Of a stretch of 64,000 bases of DNA, positions 25,621 through 34,060 are shown in pieces. The stretch spans positions 5,456,001-5,520,000 of the forward strand of contig NZ_JBIFNP010000001.1 of the NCBI RefSeq assembly GCF_043945595.1. The letters run 5' to 3'. The translations under genes and the position numbers were made by a program. The notes under the pieces were generated by a model. It was not told where the DNA came from and made no database searches. It saw only the letters and a list, made by a program, of their open reading frames with translations. How positions within the stretch are numbered: position 1 is the first letter of the stretch; the number at the start of each line of letters is the position of its first letter. This DNA is from Paenibacillus_S sp043945595 (GTDB taxonomy: Bacteria; Bacillota; Bacilli; Paenibacillales; NBRC-103111).

Positions 25621-25679
25621 TTCGAGGTCCCCGCAAAGTACCTGAGTCCGCCTCGAAGCATAAGCTCCACTTTGCGGGG
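25621..25679. terminator. Overlapping alternative hairpins between glycerate kinase and the XRE-cupin gene
   Basis: CCCCGCAAAGT (25629-25639) pairs perfectly with ACTTTGCGGGG (25669-25679). Inside and overlapping, TTCGAGG (25621-25627) pairs with CCTCGAA (25651-25657). The two stems interlock and cannot form together without a pseudoknot. The plus side is followed by TTATTTTAT. It may end the minus-strand gene at 25685. Confidence 0.5.
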
Positions 25680-25684
25680 TTATT

Positions 25685-26266
25685 TTATGCGTCCGGGTAT
25701 TCCAGCATCAGTTGAAGGACCGCTGCAGCTCCGCTCGGATTCTTATAGCTGTGGACAGAATCGCCCCGAAACCGGACGGAATCATAAGCTTCCAGCTCGT
25801 AGAGCTGGGAGCCTATTTCGATTTGCACCGAACCGGATAAGACCGTTGCGGTTTCTACGACTCCTCCAGGGTGAAACTCCTGTGTGTAGCTGCTGTTCGG
25901 CTGCAAGAACGCGCGATACAGCTCCGCCCCGCGCCGGGCCCCTCCGGGGAACATCGGTTCAATTCTCCAAGGCCCCTCCGTAAAATGAGGCCCTGTGCCG
26001 GGCCTGGATACAAGCACCCCCTGCTCCGGCAAAAACAAGGCCGATAAAGGGATATCCAATCCATCCGCTATCCGCCACATCACCGCCAAGCTCGGGTTCG
26101 TCTCCCCCCGCTCGATTTTGCCCAGTGTCAGCTTGCTTACTCCCGTCTTATCTGCAAGCTCATCCAGACTCCACTTTTTTTCCTTGCGTTTTTGTCTAAG
26201 CAGGGAGCCTATCCGTTCCACCATCGCCTGTATTTCCACAGGATTCGTTTCTTTGGTCTCGTCCAT
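25685..26266 (-). CDS. XRE-family regulator with a C-terminal cupin sensor
   Basis: The 193-residue protein has an N-terminal helix-turn-helix (LLRQKRKEKKWSLDELADKT, GVSKLTLGKIERGETNPS) and a C-terminal cupin barrel (SSYTQEFHPGGVVETATVLS, then a loop leading to YELEAYDSVRFRGDSVHSYK). This two-domain layout is common among regulators of amino-acid or small-molecule transport and metabolism. It is divergent from a CynX-type MFS gene 111 bases away, which is its probable target. The ATG at 26266 follows GGGGTG; an upstream in-frame GTG at 26275 lacks a binding site. Ligand unknown. Confidence 0.85.
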   Translation of the reverse strand: MDETKETNPVEIQAMVERIGSLLRQKRKEKKWSLDELADKTGVSKLTLGKIERGETNPSLAVMWRIADGLDIPLSALFLPEQGVLVSRPGTGPHFTEGPWRIEPMFPGGARRGAELYRAFLQPNSSYTQEFHPGGVVETATVLSGSVQIEIGSQLYELEAYDSVRFRGDSVHSYKNPSGAAAVLQLMLEYPDA

Positions 26267-26377
26267 CCCAAACACCCCATAAAAATATTAAAGTTTACTT
26301 TTACATAAAATAAGTATATCATAGTTAGCTATCGAAACAAAACAAGCATCAGTTTAAGCTGAAAAGGAGAAATAGCT

Positions 26378-27680
26378 ATGCGTGTAAGCCAAACGCCGCC
26401 GCTGGCAGCTGCCCCCATTCGGACCGGCAGAGTCCTGCTGGCTATCGGCATCATTCTTATTGCTTCCAATCTGCGGGCCGCCATTACGTCGGTCGGTCCT
26501 TTAACGGGCATGATCCGTGCGGACACCGGCTTATCTAATGTAGCGACAAGCTTGTTAACGGCGCTCCCCCTGATCGCCTTCGCTCTGCTGTCTCCCCTCG
26601 CCTCCGGCTTCGCGAGACGGTTCGGGTCGGAGGCCGTGCTGGGGCTGAGTCTGGTTCTGCTGGCAGGGGGTATCCTGCTCCGCTCGGTTCCTTCTTCCCT
26701 TCTGATGTTTGCAGGGACGGCCCTGCTCGGTGCCGCCATTGCCATCGGCAATGTGCTTTTGCCGGGAGTGGTGAAGCGTTATTTTCCAGATAAGGTCGGT
26801 CTGATGACCGGACTTTACACCACGTCCATGAGCGTATGGGCGGCCATCGCCTCGGGGCTCAGCGTGCCCGCTGCGGAAAAGCTCGGGCTTGGCTGGCGCG
26901 GCTCGATCGGCTGCTGGGCTGTGCTGGCCATCGCAGGCCTCGCTGCCTGGCTGCCTCAGCTGCGCTCTAAAGCTCCCCGGCCGGATGCCGGGCTTCATGC
27001 GCTCTCGGCGCTGCATAGCAGCGGAACAGCCCCTAGCACAAGCGGACGACCGCAAACTGCGCCGAAGCCCGTCAACATTTGGCGCTCCAGGCTGGCGTGG
27101 CAGGTATGCTTCTTTATGGGGTTTCAGTCGCTTGGTTTTTATGTCACGATAGCATGGCTTCCCGATATGCTGAGCGTCCGTGGCTTGAGTCCGACCTCCG
27201 CGGGCTGGATGCTGTCCATCATGCAGTTCGTCAGCCTGCCGGCTTCCTTTATCGTTCCGGTTCTTGCAGGCAGGTTCGCCCATCAGCGGGGACTCGTTGC
27301 CGTCATTACCGTAATCTATGTTGCAGGATATGCGGGCCTGCTGTGGGGCGGGGCGATGCCCGCCGTCTTGTGGATCGTTTTGATCGGGATTGCCCAAGGC
27401 GCGTCGATCAGTCTTGCGCTTGCCTTCTTCGGACTGCGGACCTCCCATGCGGGACAAGCCGCGCAGCTATCCGGGATGGCGCAGTCTCTCGGCTATCTTC
27501 TCGCCGCTGTAGGACCTGTTATGATCGGCTATGTACATGATATCACTCACGCATGCAACCGTTCCTCTGCTGATCCTTATGGGGACCACAATTCTTCTGG
27601 GCCTATCCGGCCTTGGCGCCGGGCGAAGCATCCAAATCGGTTCCGGTGAAGCCGATGCCGAAGCTGAAGCTACAGCATAA
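26378..27680 (+). pseudogene. CynX/NimT-type MFS transporter, frame change near the C-terminus
   Basis: Twelve-helix MFS of the cyanate/2-nitroimidazole transporter type: LLAIGIILIASNLRAAITSV with GPL following, then LSPLASGFARRFG, GLMTGLYTTSMSVWAAIASG and AGQAAQLSGMAQSLGYLLAA are characteristic. AAAAGGAG precedes the ATG. At about 27554 the frame changes by one base. The correct last helix (TVPLLILMGTTILLGLSGL) then continues in the other frame to TAA at 27680, while the unshifted frame runs to 27649 with unrelated sequence. The gene is divergent from the XRE-cupin regulator, which suggests regulated efflux or uptake of a small organic compound. Confidence 0.83.
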
Positions 27681-28037
27681 GCAAGCCAAAGCCTAAGCAG
27701 GGCATCAGACTAGGTCTCAGCCGAAACATAATCCTAAGTCGCAGTTCCTGAAGCGCAGAACGGCCCACCGCCTTTTCATCAAGTATAAAAAAGGCATCGG
27801 GTTGACAAGCTACAAGGGAAGATGGTTGAAAAATCAGCGAAGCCTGTGTGCTGAATCCTCTGCAGAAGCGCAAGCATCCGCGCCTTTGCCCTCGGTTTTC
27901 AAACGGGATAAGCGGTGAAATCCGGTACAAGCAGGGATCGGACGCAAGATTCTCACCCGGCTCCGCATCCACAGCGATGACTTTTTCATCTGTCTTCGAG
28001 AAGGCGCACCGTCTATTATTTAAAGGAGCTGTTGAAT
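27681..28037. other. Intergenic stretch without a supported gene
   Basis: No reading frame here has both a ribosome binding site and protein-like composition. The 166-codon minus-strand frame crosses it but has neither. The last 20 bases carry the AAAGGAG site of the next small gene. A possible TTGACA box occurs near 27803 without a convincing -10 partner. Confidence 0.5.
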
Positions 28038-28221
28038 ATGAAAAACAATGGTAACCGAGAAGTCCTGCATCCGGCAGAAGAATCGAATGTGATTGTCGAC
28101 CGCAAAGCTCCCGGTTCCAACCGATATGCTGAGCGAATTCGTCGAGGAAACGATAGAAAACATTCAGCATTTATTCGATCATGAAGACCAGCATGAAACG
28201 AAAAACAATAAAAAGGAGTAG
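28038..28221 (+). pseudogene. Small acidic protein, interrupted by an extra C in a CCC run
   Basis: The ATG at 28038 follows AAAGGAG with good spacing. The frame reads MKNNGNREVLHPAEESNVIV and DRKAP, then breaks. Removing one C from the CCC at 28110-28112 gives VPTDMLSEFVEETIENIQHL and FDHEDQHETKNNKKE up to TAG at 28221, a coherent 60-residue acidic helical protein followed at once by a terminator. I do not recognise the family. The restored length and the terminator support a real gene with an indel error. Confidence 0.6.
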
Positions 28222-28247
28222 ACGCCCCGTCTGCTCCGCGTACAGCA

Positions 28248-28283
28248 AATCCCCGTCTTCGGTAAATGAAGACGGGGATTTTT
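28248..28283 (+). terminator. Intrinsic terminator
   Basis: AATCCCCGTCTTC and GAAGACGGGGATT form a perfect 13-pair stem with a seven-base loop, followed by T residues. It ends the small gene at 28221 and can also face the ligase gene arriving on the minus strand. Confidence 0.92.
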
Positions 28284-28292
28284 CAAGTTGGG

Positions 28293-29159
28293 CTATGTGA
28301 TAAAATCGATAAATGAAGGTTCTCTCAGCATCCCACTCCGCAGCACGCCCCTATGCTTTACCCGGGCTTTCAACTGCGGTGTTATATAGATATAATCCGT
28401 TTCCTCCCGAGCTGCGGAGGACAACTGCAGCCGTGCTGCAAATTCTTTTTTGTGCAGCGGGGTTATCCCCTGCTCCACCAGTCCCGCAGCCTTCCGCTCG
28501 CCGTTCTCCCCGGCCTCTATAAGCCACCCGAGACTGTCCTTCCGGTAACCGGCAATATACACGTCGGCGTATTGAGGACGAATGATTTTCAGCCAGTCAT
28601 GCGAACGTCTGGAGACATAAATTCCTCCCTTTCGTTTGGCGACGATCCCTTCCATTGAAGAATCCTCTATCGATCGGAACAATTCTTCTCCATTCCCCTC
28701 GGTTTGAGGTACCAGCTTAAAAAAATCATTTTCCTGAAGCACCGATTCCAGAATCGCTCTGCGTCTGATCAGAGGCAGGCTGCGCAGATCTCGTCCTTTG
28801 AGAAAAAGAATGTCCCACACATAGTAGCGGACAGGTCTGTGCAGGGCAAATGCGCGGATTTTGTCCTTCTTTTTCAACTGAAGGCGATCCATCACCAGCT
28901 CGTAATCCGTACGTCCGCTCTCAGGATCGGTACAGCATACTTCCCCATCCAATACAAGGTCGCCTACAACCGGCACCTGATGCAGCTCGGGATACTGCCG
29001 TGTACAGTCTTTGTGATCACGCGTGAACAGCCGTGTTTCCAATCCGTTTCTGGATAAAATGAGCCGATGTCCATCCATCTTCGGTTCAAAAATGTAAGCC
29101 GGATCGGAGAACGGCTTGTCCTTGGCATCCAAAAGCATTGGAGAGATAAACATAAGCAT
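28293..29159 (-). CDS. ATP-dependent DNA ligase, LigD/LigC-type
   Basis: About 288 residues with the nucleotidyltransferase core: motif I EPKMDGHRLI (the Lys is adenylated), motif III-like VLDGEVCC, motif IV MEGIVAKRKG and motif V DWLKIIRP, followed by an OB-fold to the C-terminus. This is the stand-alone ligase type used in bacterial NHEJ with Ku; no Ku or polymerase gene is visible here. It is divergent from an SASP gene about 100 bases away, and B. subtilis ligD is a forespore gene, so forespore expression is an attractive inference. Start choice is uncertain: ATGs at 29159 and 29153, GTG further up. Confidence 0.85.
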   Translation of the reverse strand: MLMFISPMLLDAKDKPFSDPAYIFEPKMDGHRLILSRNGLETRLFTRDHKDCTRQYPELHQVPVVGDLVLDGEVCCTDPESGRTDYELVMDRLQLKKKDKIRAFALHRPVRYYVWDILFLKGRDLRSLPLIRRRAILESVLQENDFFKLVPQTEGNGEELFRSIEDSSMEGIVAKRKGGIYVSRRSHDWLKIIRPQYADVYIAGYRKDSLGWLIEAGENGERKAAGLVEQGITPLHKKEFAARLQLSSAAREETDYIYITPQLKARVKHRGVLRSGMLREPSFIDFIT

Positions 29160-29258
29160 CACCAATTTAAATTGTAACACGAGCGGAAGGATGAATAATT
29201 AGGGAAAACATGGGGGAAAGTAAACTTACATTTTATAGAATGAATGGAGGAATTGAAC

Positions 29259-29489
29259 ATGGCAAGAGGACAATCCAGAAGCAGCAATCAATTGGTGGTA
29301 CAGCAGGCGGCATCCGCTTTGGAGCAGCTGAAGTACGAGGTGGCGCAGGAGCTCGGTATTCAAATTCCGCAGGACGGCTACTACGGTTATATGGCCACAC
29401 GCGACACGGGGGCTATCGGCGGCCACATGGTCCGCAAACTCGTACAAATTGCAGAGCAGCAAATTGCAGGCGGCAGCCGGTTGTTATAA
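29259..29489 (+). CDS. Alpha/beta-type small acid-soluble spore protein
   Basis: The ATG at 29259 follows GGAGG. The 76-residue protein MARGQSRSSNQLVVQQAASA... has both family signatures: KYEVAQELGI, which includes the germination protease recognition region, and the C-terminal GGHMVRKLVQIAEQQ. Alpha/beta SASPs coat spore DNA and protect it against UV and heat, then are degraded on germination. A tentative sigma-G-like pair (TGAATA near 29204, GAAAGTA near 29228, 18 apart) lies upstream. It is divergent from the DNA ligase, so one intergenic region may give forespore expression to both genes. Confidence 0.93.
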   Translation: MARGQSRSSNQLVVQQAASALEQLKYEVAQELGIQIPQDGYYGYMATRDTGAIGGHMVRKLVQIAEQQIAGGSRLL

Positions 29490-29510
29490 TCGGCCCGACC
29501 GGGCATTGGA

Positions 29511-29550
29511 CAACCCGCCGGTTTAATAGCCTGCGGGTTGTTTGCTTTTT
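29511..29550 (+). terminator. Intrinsic terminator after the SASP gene
   Basis: CAACCCGC (29511-29518) pairs with GCGGGTTG (29533-29540), followed by TTTGCTTTTT. Confidence 0.82.
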
Positions 29551-29572
29551 ATAGATCGCGACGCTCCACGCT

Positions 29573-30370
29573 TTATAAGAAGCGGACTCCCCACACCTCC
29601 TGCAGCGCCGAGCGAAACAAATCATCCAGCTGCCGGTTCAGGTTCCCCACGGTCTGCGTCATCTGCGCAGCCGTCCGTTCAAAGAAACCGATCCGCTCCT
29701 CCGAATAATCATGAAGAAGGTGGATGCCGGTTTCGTCATCAAGCTCTTCCCCAAGCTTTTTCCTGACGACACACTCGTCTATCACGCTTCTCAGCTCGCT
29801 GTCCGCCGGAACCAGTTTCTCCATAAGCTCGTCAAACGGCATAGGCGGTATCTCGTTAAATTTCTCGATCCAGCCGCAAGCTAGAACCGGCCGCAGCACG
29901 TAAAAATATTTTTTGGCCTTCATCCGTTCTCCCTGCAAATACGCCTTGAGGTTGCGTTTAGCCATGTTCAAGTAATGGTACATACACGATTTCGGCAAGA
30001 AGGCGAGCGGAGCCATGCTTCGTATTTGAGCTGCGACAGCGTAAGGCTCCCAATACGAGATCGGGGAATGAAGCCACTCCAGCAGCGTCGGGTTCGATTT
30101 TCTGAGCAGCTGCAGCGCTTTTTTCAAATCCCAGCCGCTGATATCCAGCTTATCGCTGATCGGACGCTCTATCACATTCGGCTGATCCAAGATGGTTACG
30201 TACCCGTCTAACGGACGAAGATACAAGAAGCGGACGTCATAATCGCTCTCTTCCGATGAAAGCCCCCACGCCCGGCTGCCGGATTCACAGGCATAAAGAA
30301 TGCGGACGTTCTCTTCCTGTTCGATCTTTCTTAATTGCTCCATAATTTGCCGGCCAATCTCTTCTGTCAC
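29573..30370 (-). CDS. Predicted nucleotidyltransferase (YcgL/RlaP family)
   Basis: The 265-residue protein has the DNA polymerase beta-type motif YACESGSRAWGLSSEESDYD, where GSRAWG and the SDYD carboxylates form the metal site, then VRFLYL. The rest (WDLKKALQLLRKSNPTLLEW, SCMYHYLNMAKRNLKAYL, KKYFYVLRPVLACGWIE) matches the YcgL/PF10127 family. Members were linked to RNA repair by phage-type operons, but chromosomal ones such as B. subtilis YcgL have no proved substrate. It is a lone gene divergent from the siderophore-binding gene. Confidence 0.82.
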   Translation of the reverse strand: MTEEIGRQIMEQLRKIEQEENVRILYACESGSRAWGLSSEESDYDVRFLYLRPLDGYVTILDQPNVIERPISDKLDISGWDLKKALQLLRKSNPTLLEWLHSPISYWEPYAVAAQIRSMAPLAFLPKSCMYHYLNMAKRNLKAYLQGERMKAKKYFYVLRPVLACGWIEKFNEIPPMPFDELMEKLVPADSELRSVIDECVVRKKLGEELDDETGIHLLHDYSEERIGFFERTAAQMTQTVGNLNRQLDDLFRSALQEVWGVRFL

Positions 30371-30466
30371 AACGCTTCCTCCCTGCTCTGTCCCACCGAT
30401 ATAGAAATGTCCATGCCAATAGTAAAATTGTCTATTCCAAGACGGATTTTTTTATGTAAAATTGAT

Positions 30467-30485
30467 GATAATGATTCTCATTTTC
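30467..30485 (+). promoter_or_regulatory. Fur box
   Basis: GATAATGATTCTCATTTTC matches the 19-bp consensus GATAATGATAATCATTATC at about 15 positions. It lies 118 bases upstream of the siderophore-binding gene at 30603, consistent with iron-responsive repression. Confidence 0.75.
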
Positions 30486-30602
30486 GTTTGTAATTCGCAG
30501 GACGGCTTACATACGGTTGCTTTGAAATAAAATGGTTAACGGCTTTGCGTAGCGGGCCGGAACTAATTTTATATATAAAAAAGAAGGTCAGGTGTGGTTA
30601 GA

Positions 30603-31592
30603 ATGAAGAAAAGCTTTCCCCTCATGTTGCTCATTATTTGCATAGCGCTCGTAGCAGCCGCTTGCGGTACAACCAGTCCCGCTGCGGACTCGAAGAACAG
30701 CGCGGCTCCGGCCACTTCCAACGGAGGAACGCCGCAGGCGCAGCCTTCTGAAGAGCTTACTTTCAAGCATCAACTAGGCGAAACGAAAATTAAGAAAAAC
30801 CCGAAAAAAGTCGTCGTTTTCGATTTCGGCGCATTGGATTCCCTGGATAAGCTGGGCGTCGATGTTGCGGGTGTCGTACAAAGTAATCTTCCCGATTATT
30901 TAGCTAAATACAAAGACAGCAAATATCAAAGCATCGGTACGCTGAAAGAGCCGGATTTCGAGAAAATCAATGCGATCAAGCCGGATCTGATTCTGATTTC
31001 CGGAAGACAGCAAACCTTTTACGGAGAACTGAGCAAAATTGCGCCAACGATCTTCATCGGCGTGGACAATAAAAACTTCCTGGAATCATTCAAAAGCAAT
31101 ATGAAAATGCTCGGCCAAATCTTCGGTAAAGAATCGGCTGTCGATGCAGAGCTGGCCAAAATCGATCAAACGATCAAAGACGTGAAAGCTCAAGTAGCCG
31201 CTAACGGCAAAAACGCTCTTGTTATTCTAGCAGATGACGGCACTATCGGCGCTTTCGGACCAGGCTCCCGTTTCGGCCTTGTTCACGATGTACTGGGCAT
31301 TCCAGCCGTAGATAAGAATCTGGATACCGCAACACACGGACAAAGCATTTCCTTCGAATTTATCGCGCAAAAAAATCCGGACTATCTGTTTGTCATCGAC
31401 CGCGCCACAGCTGTTGGCAAAGGCGATAAAGTAGGGGCTAAAGCACTGGTAGAGAACGAGCTGGTTAAACAAACCAAAGCGTTCCAAGATAAACACATCG
31501 TTTACTTGGATCAAAGCGTTTGGTACCTCTCCGGCGGCGGCCTTGAATCTGTAGCAGCCATGGTCGGCGAAATTGCCAAAGGATATAAATAA
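30603..31592 (+). CDS. Iron-siderophore ABC transporter substrate-binding lipoprotein (YclQ-like)
   Basis: The ATG at 30603 gives 329 residues; a GTG at 30594 is an alternative. It has a signal peptide with lipobox VAAAC, a Ser/Ala linker and the helical-backbone PBP fold: KKVVVFDFGALDSLDKLGVD, IGTLKEPDFEKINAIKPDLI with LISGR following, and HGQSISFEFIAQKNPDYLFV. These match the YclQ/FatB/CeuA type, which bind catecholate siderophores such as petrobactin. No permease or ATPase gene follows; the next feature is a tRNA. It would have to serve a transporter coded elsewhere. A Fur box upstream fits iron control. Confidence 0.88.
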   Translation: MKKSFPLMLLIICIALVAAACGTTSPAADSKNSAAPATSNGGTPQAQPSEELTFKHQLGETKIKKNPKKVVVFDFGALDSLDKLGVDVAGVVQSNLPDYLAKYKDSKYQSIGTLKEPDFEKINAIKPDLILISGRQQTFYGELSKIAPTIFIGVDNKNFLESFKSNMKMLGQIFGKESAVDAELAKIDQTIKDVKAQVAANGKNALVILADDGTIGAFGPGSRFGLVHDVLGIPAVDKNLDTATHGQSISFEFIAQKNPDYLFVIDRATAVGKGDKVGAKALVENELVKQTKAFQDKHIVYLDQSVWYLSGGGLESVAAMVGEIAKGYK

Positions 31593-31713
31593 GGAGAATT
31601 ACACGGTCCGTCCTTCCGAATCGCGAGAAACGGCAGGGCGGGCTTCATTATTTAAGAGGTTTTGGTTGATTTTTGCATATAACTGTGCAATAATTTAAAA
31701 GCAGTAAGCACCT

Positions 31714-31784
31714 GCGGGTGTAGTTCAATGGCAGAACTCCAGCTTCCCAAGCTGGTGGCGTGGGTTCGATTCCCATCACCCGCT
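31714..31784 (+). tRNA. tRNA-Gly (anticodon CCC)
   Basis: GCGGGTG and CACCCGC form the acceptor stem, GTTC/GAAC the D stem region, CCAGC-TTCCCAA-GCTGG the anticodon arm with CCC at positions 34-36, and GTGGG-TTCGATT-CCCAT the T arm. The discriminator base is T and no CCA is encoded. A terminator follows directly. Confidence 0.95.
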
Positions 31785-31791
31785 TACTATG

Positions 31792-31824
31792 AAAACCCTT
31801 GAGAAATCAAGGGTTTTTCTTTAT
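31792..31824 (+). terminator. Intrinsic terminator after tRNA-Gly
   Basis: AAAACCCTTGA (31792-31802) and TCAAGGGTTTT (31807-31817) pair with a GAAA loop, followed by TCTTTATTTT. Confidence 0.9.
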
Positions 31825-31930
31825 TTTCGACCAAAGGAAGACGATATTATGCTTATGGGACAGATGACAGGGGCAGAAAGTGTCCTCCAAGTGATATACT
31901 CATATGATTGAAACGCATGGACCATTAAAG

Positions 31931-31959
31931 TTGACCAGCATTATCCGGCATAATACAAT
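31931..31959 (+). promoter_or_regulatory. Sigma-A promoter for the small gene at 32010
   Basis: TTGACC (31931-31936), a 17-bp spacer and TACAAT (31954-31959) lie 50 bases upstream of the start codon at 32010. Confidence 0.68.
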
Positions 31960-32009
31960 AGATTTCATCCTGCCGAAATTATGGAAATAATCAATGAAGG
32001 AGCAACTAA

Positions 32010-32272
32010 ATGAAAATCGCTTCTCTTCCCCAAGCCAAGTTGAATATCTCAGTCCAAAGAAACGGGCAGCCTTATATATCAGGCAATGAAAAAATTCATT
32101 TAGTGAAAAACTTGAAGAAGCTGCCCAAAAAAATAATGACACCGCCGCCGGATCGCTCGAATCAGGTGTTAATGCGCTAATCCGGCTTGGGATTTCTTCA
32201 CGGGCTGAAGGAATGGATTCAAAAGGAGAATGGAGGAGTGTCCTCTTTCAATTTGGACGCGCAGCTCAATGA
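32010..32272 (+). pseudogene. Small protein of unknown function, interrupted at a poly-A run
   Basis: AAGGAG seven bases before the ATG at 32010 and a good promoter upstream indicate a real gene. It reads MKIASLPQAKLNISVQRNGQ and PYISGNEK, then the frame breaks at the six-A run 32089-32094. If one A is added there, the frame continues NSFSEKLEEAAQKNNDTAAG, SLESGVNALIRLGISSRAEG and on to a TGA at 32270-32272, giving 87 residues. Without the repair the gene would encode 56 residues with an atypical Pro/Lys-rich end. I do not recognise the family. Confidence 0.5.
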
Positions 32273-32337
32273 ACTTCGAAAGAAGCCCTCCATCCGATAA
32301 GGAAGAGGGCGGTTAGATTTACCAGCTGCGCCCGATT

Positions 32338-32766
32338 TCAAGAAAGCTCCAGATTAAATACTTCCTGAGATTTTACTCTCGTATATCCGATCCTCTCATA
32401 AAATTGGTGGGCTTCCTTTCTATGGCCGCTGGAACGCACCCGGACAAACGGGTAGTTTTGTTCTCTAGCCCATGCTTCGCATTCTCTCATCAGCTGCTCA
32501 CCGATTCTCTTGCGTCTGTGCAGGCTGCTGACCACCAGGCCGCCGATTTCCGCAAATGACGGGCTTTCCAGCAAATGTCTGCCGTGTACATGCACCCAGG
32601 CCGCAACGTCGCCTTCAATCTCCATTACAAAGACAGCGTTATCCTCGCGGTTCATAAGATTCAGCAGGCGTTCTTTCATCTGCTCCTCCGAGACAGGATA
32701 GCCCAGCTCGTTGGACAAGCTTGCTATATGCGCAGCGTCGGATGCTCTTGCGGTACGGATTTGCAT
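32338..32766 (-). CDS. GNAT family N-acetyltransferase
   Basis: The ATG at 32766 has AAGGGAG upstream, giving 142 residues. The fold is complete: N-terminal IRTARASDAAHIASLSNELG, the strand AVFVMEIEGDVAAWVHVHG, then EIGGLVVSSLHRRKRIGEQL where R/Q-x-x-G-I-G is the acetyl-CoA pyrophosphate loop, and FYERIGYTRVKSQEVFNLEL at the end. The substrate cannot be predicted. It is a single gene, and the neighbouring SRPBCC gene downstream in coordinates is on the same strand but separated by 85 bases. Confidence 0.87.
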   Translation of the reverse strand: MQIRTARASDAAHIASLSNELGYPVSEEQMKERLLNLMNREDNAVFVMEIEGDVAAWVHVHGRHLLESPSFAEIGGLVVSSLHRRKRIGEQLMRECEAWAREQNYPFVRVRSSGHRKEAHQFYERIGYTRVKSQEVFNLELS

Positions 32767-32851
32767 GAACACTTCTCCCTTCACAAAATTGACAGATTTC
32801 CATGCCCTCCATTATACCATTTATCCCCATAATTAGGACTCATGGATTCAT

Positions 32852-33316
32852 TTACGACGGCCCTGCATCCCGCTCCGCCGCTTGCTTGATATACAAATTT
32901 CGCTTCGTCAGCAGCTGGCGCATATACCGTTCCAGGAACAGCACGTTGGCCAAGCTGCCAAGCACCCCCAAAGGAGCGTCATAATCGAACGTATCGATCA
33001 TACGGGTTCCCTCAGCTCCGCTCACAAACCGATGCTCATGGCGAAACCGTTGGAACGCCCCGCGGACCATCTCATCGACAAAATAATGCGGCCGCTCCAT
33101 CTCGGTGATCCGGGCCGTCAGCTTCTGCTTCACGCCAAAATGAATCGCTTCCCATGTAACGCTCTCGCCCAGCTCGATAAATCCGCTCATCACGCCGCCA
33201 ACCGCTCTCTCCTTCGTCTGCGAAGTCGACTCGGTATGAATATCGATGCTGCGGGCCAAGTCAAAGCAGCGTTCGATCGGCGCTTGAATGAGCAGCTCAA
33301 TTCTAATGACAGGCAC
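32852..33316 (-). CDS. SRPBCC (START-like) ligand-binding protein
   Basis: The 154-residue protein starts with GTG preceded by AAGGGGGG. It follows the SRPBCC pattern: VIRIELLIQAPIERCFDLAR, then SVTWEAIHFGVKQKLTARIT, RPHYFVDEMVRGAFQRFRHE and a C-terminal helix (LGSLANVLFLERYMRQLLTK). This fold forms a deep hydrophobic pocket; members act as polyketide cyclases, lipid carriers or unknown binding proteins. The ligand here is unknown. Its end faces away from lepB on the same strand. Confidence 0.78.
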   Translation of the reverse strand: MPVIRIELLIQAPIERCFDLARSIDIHTESTSQTKERAVGGVMSGFIELGESVTWEAIHFGVKQKLTARITEMERPHYFVDEMVRGAFQRFRHEHRFVSGAEGTRMIDTFDYDAPLGVLGSLANVLFLERYMRQLLTKRNLYIKQAAERDAGPS

Positions 33317-33438
33317 GCCAAGCCCCCCTTCCCGAAACGGTTTCGTCTCTTCTGTTTATCATCATAAACGAAGCCGCGCACAATAAAAAGCACACGGCTT
33401 CGGCGGGTCATCCCGGCACGAACCATGTGCTGTATTTT

Positions 33439-33969
33439 TTACTTATCTAAGCTGCCGATATGATTGAAAGGAAAATAACGGAACATCACTTTGCCCACCA
33501 GCTTGTCTTTGGCAACAAACGGCGTCGTCGGCCACAAATGAGAGTCCTCACTGTCGTTGCGGTTATCCCCGAGGAAAAAATAATGGTTCGCCGGGACCGT
33601 CACCGGACCGTACGTATAATTCATTTTCTGGCTAAGGTACGGCTCGTCCACCTTCTGTCCGTTGCGGATCAAGACACCGTCCTTCACCTCAATCGTATCT
33701 CCAGGCAGGCCGATCAGCCGCTTCACGAACCGTTCGTTCTCATGCCCTTCGAGCGGAGGATAAAATACAACGACATCACCGAAGTTGAAATCGGTCAGGT
33801 CGACCATTTTCTCGACTAAAATTTTATCGTCCAGTTGAATTGTAGGCAGCATCGATCCGGTAGGAACTGTCATGCCCTGCGCTACATACGTGTTAAAAGT
33901 AAAGCTGACTATCGCTGCGATTGCCAAGGTGGGAACCCATTCCTTGATCCACCGTTTCACCTGTTGCAT
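33439..33969 (-). CDS. lepB: Type I signal peptidase (SipS-like)
   Basis: The enzyme cleaves signal peptides at the outer membrane face. The 176-residue protein has one N-terminal transmembrane anchor (WVPTLAIAAIVSFTFNTYVA), the catalytic Ser39 in PTGSMLPTI and the general base Lys83 in ERFVKRLIGLPGD, followed by the ends of box D/E (FFLGDNRNDSEDSHLWPTTP). The size and single anchor are typical of Bacillus SipS-type enzymes. The ATG is preceded by AAGGGAG. It appears monocistronic. Confidence 0.95.
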   Translation of the reverse strand: MQQVKRWIKEWVPTLAIAAIVSFTFNTYVAQGMTVPTGSMLPTIQLDDKILVEKMVDLTDFNFGDVVVFYPPLEGHENERFVKRLIGLPGDTIEVKDGVLIRNGQKVDEPYLSQKMNYTYGPVTVPANHYFFLGDNRNDSEDSHLWPTTPFVAKDKLVGKVMFRYFPFNHIGSLDK

Positions 33970-34060
33970 CTCTTCAACTCCCTTTTCTTTTTTGCTCTGC
34001 CTTTCACTTTACACGATTCGGGAGCACGAAAGATTAAAGGAGCATAAATTTTGAGCGGCG

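Noticed and set aside
27670..28170. 166-codon minus-strand ORF
   Set aside because: No ribosome binding site and it opposes the repaired small plus-strand gene and the carrier's end.
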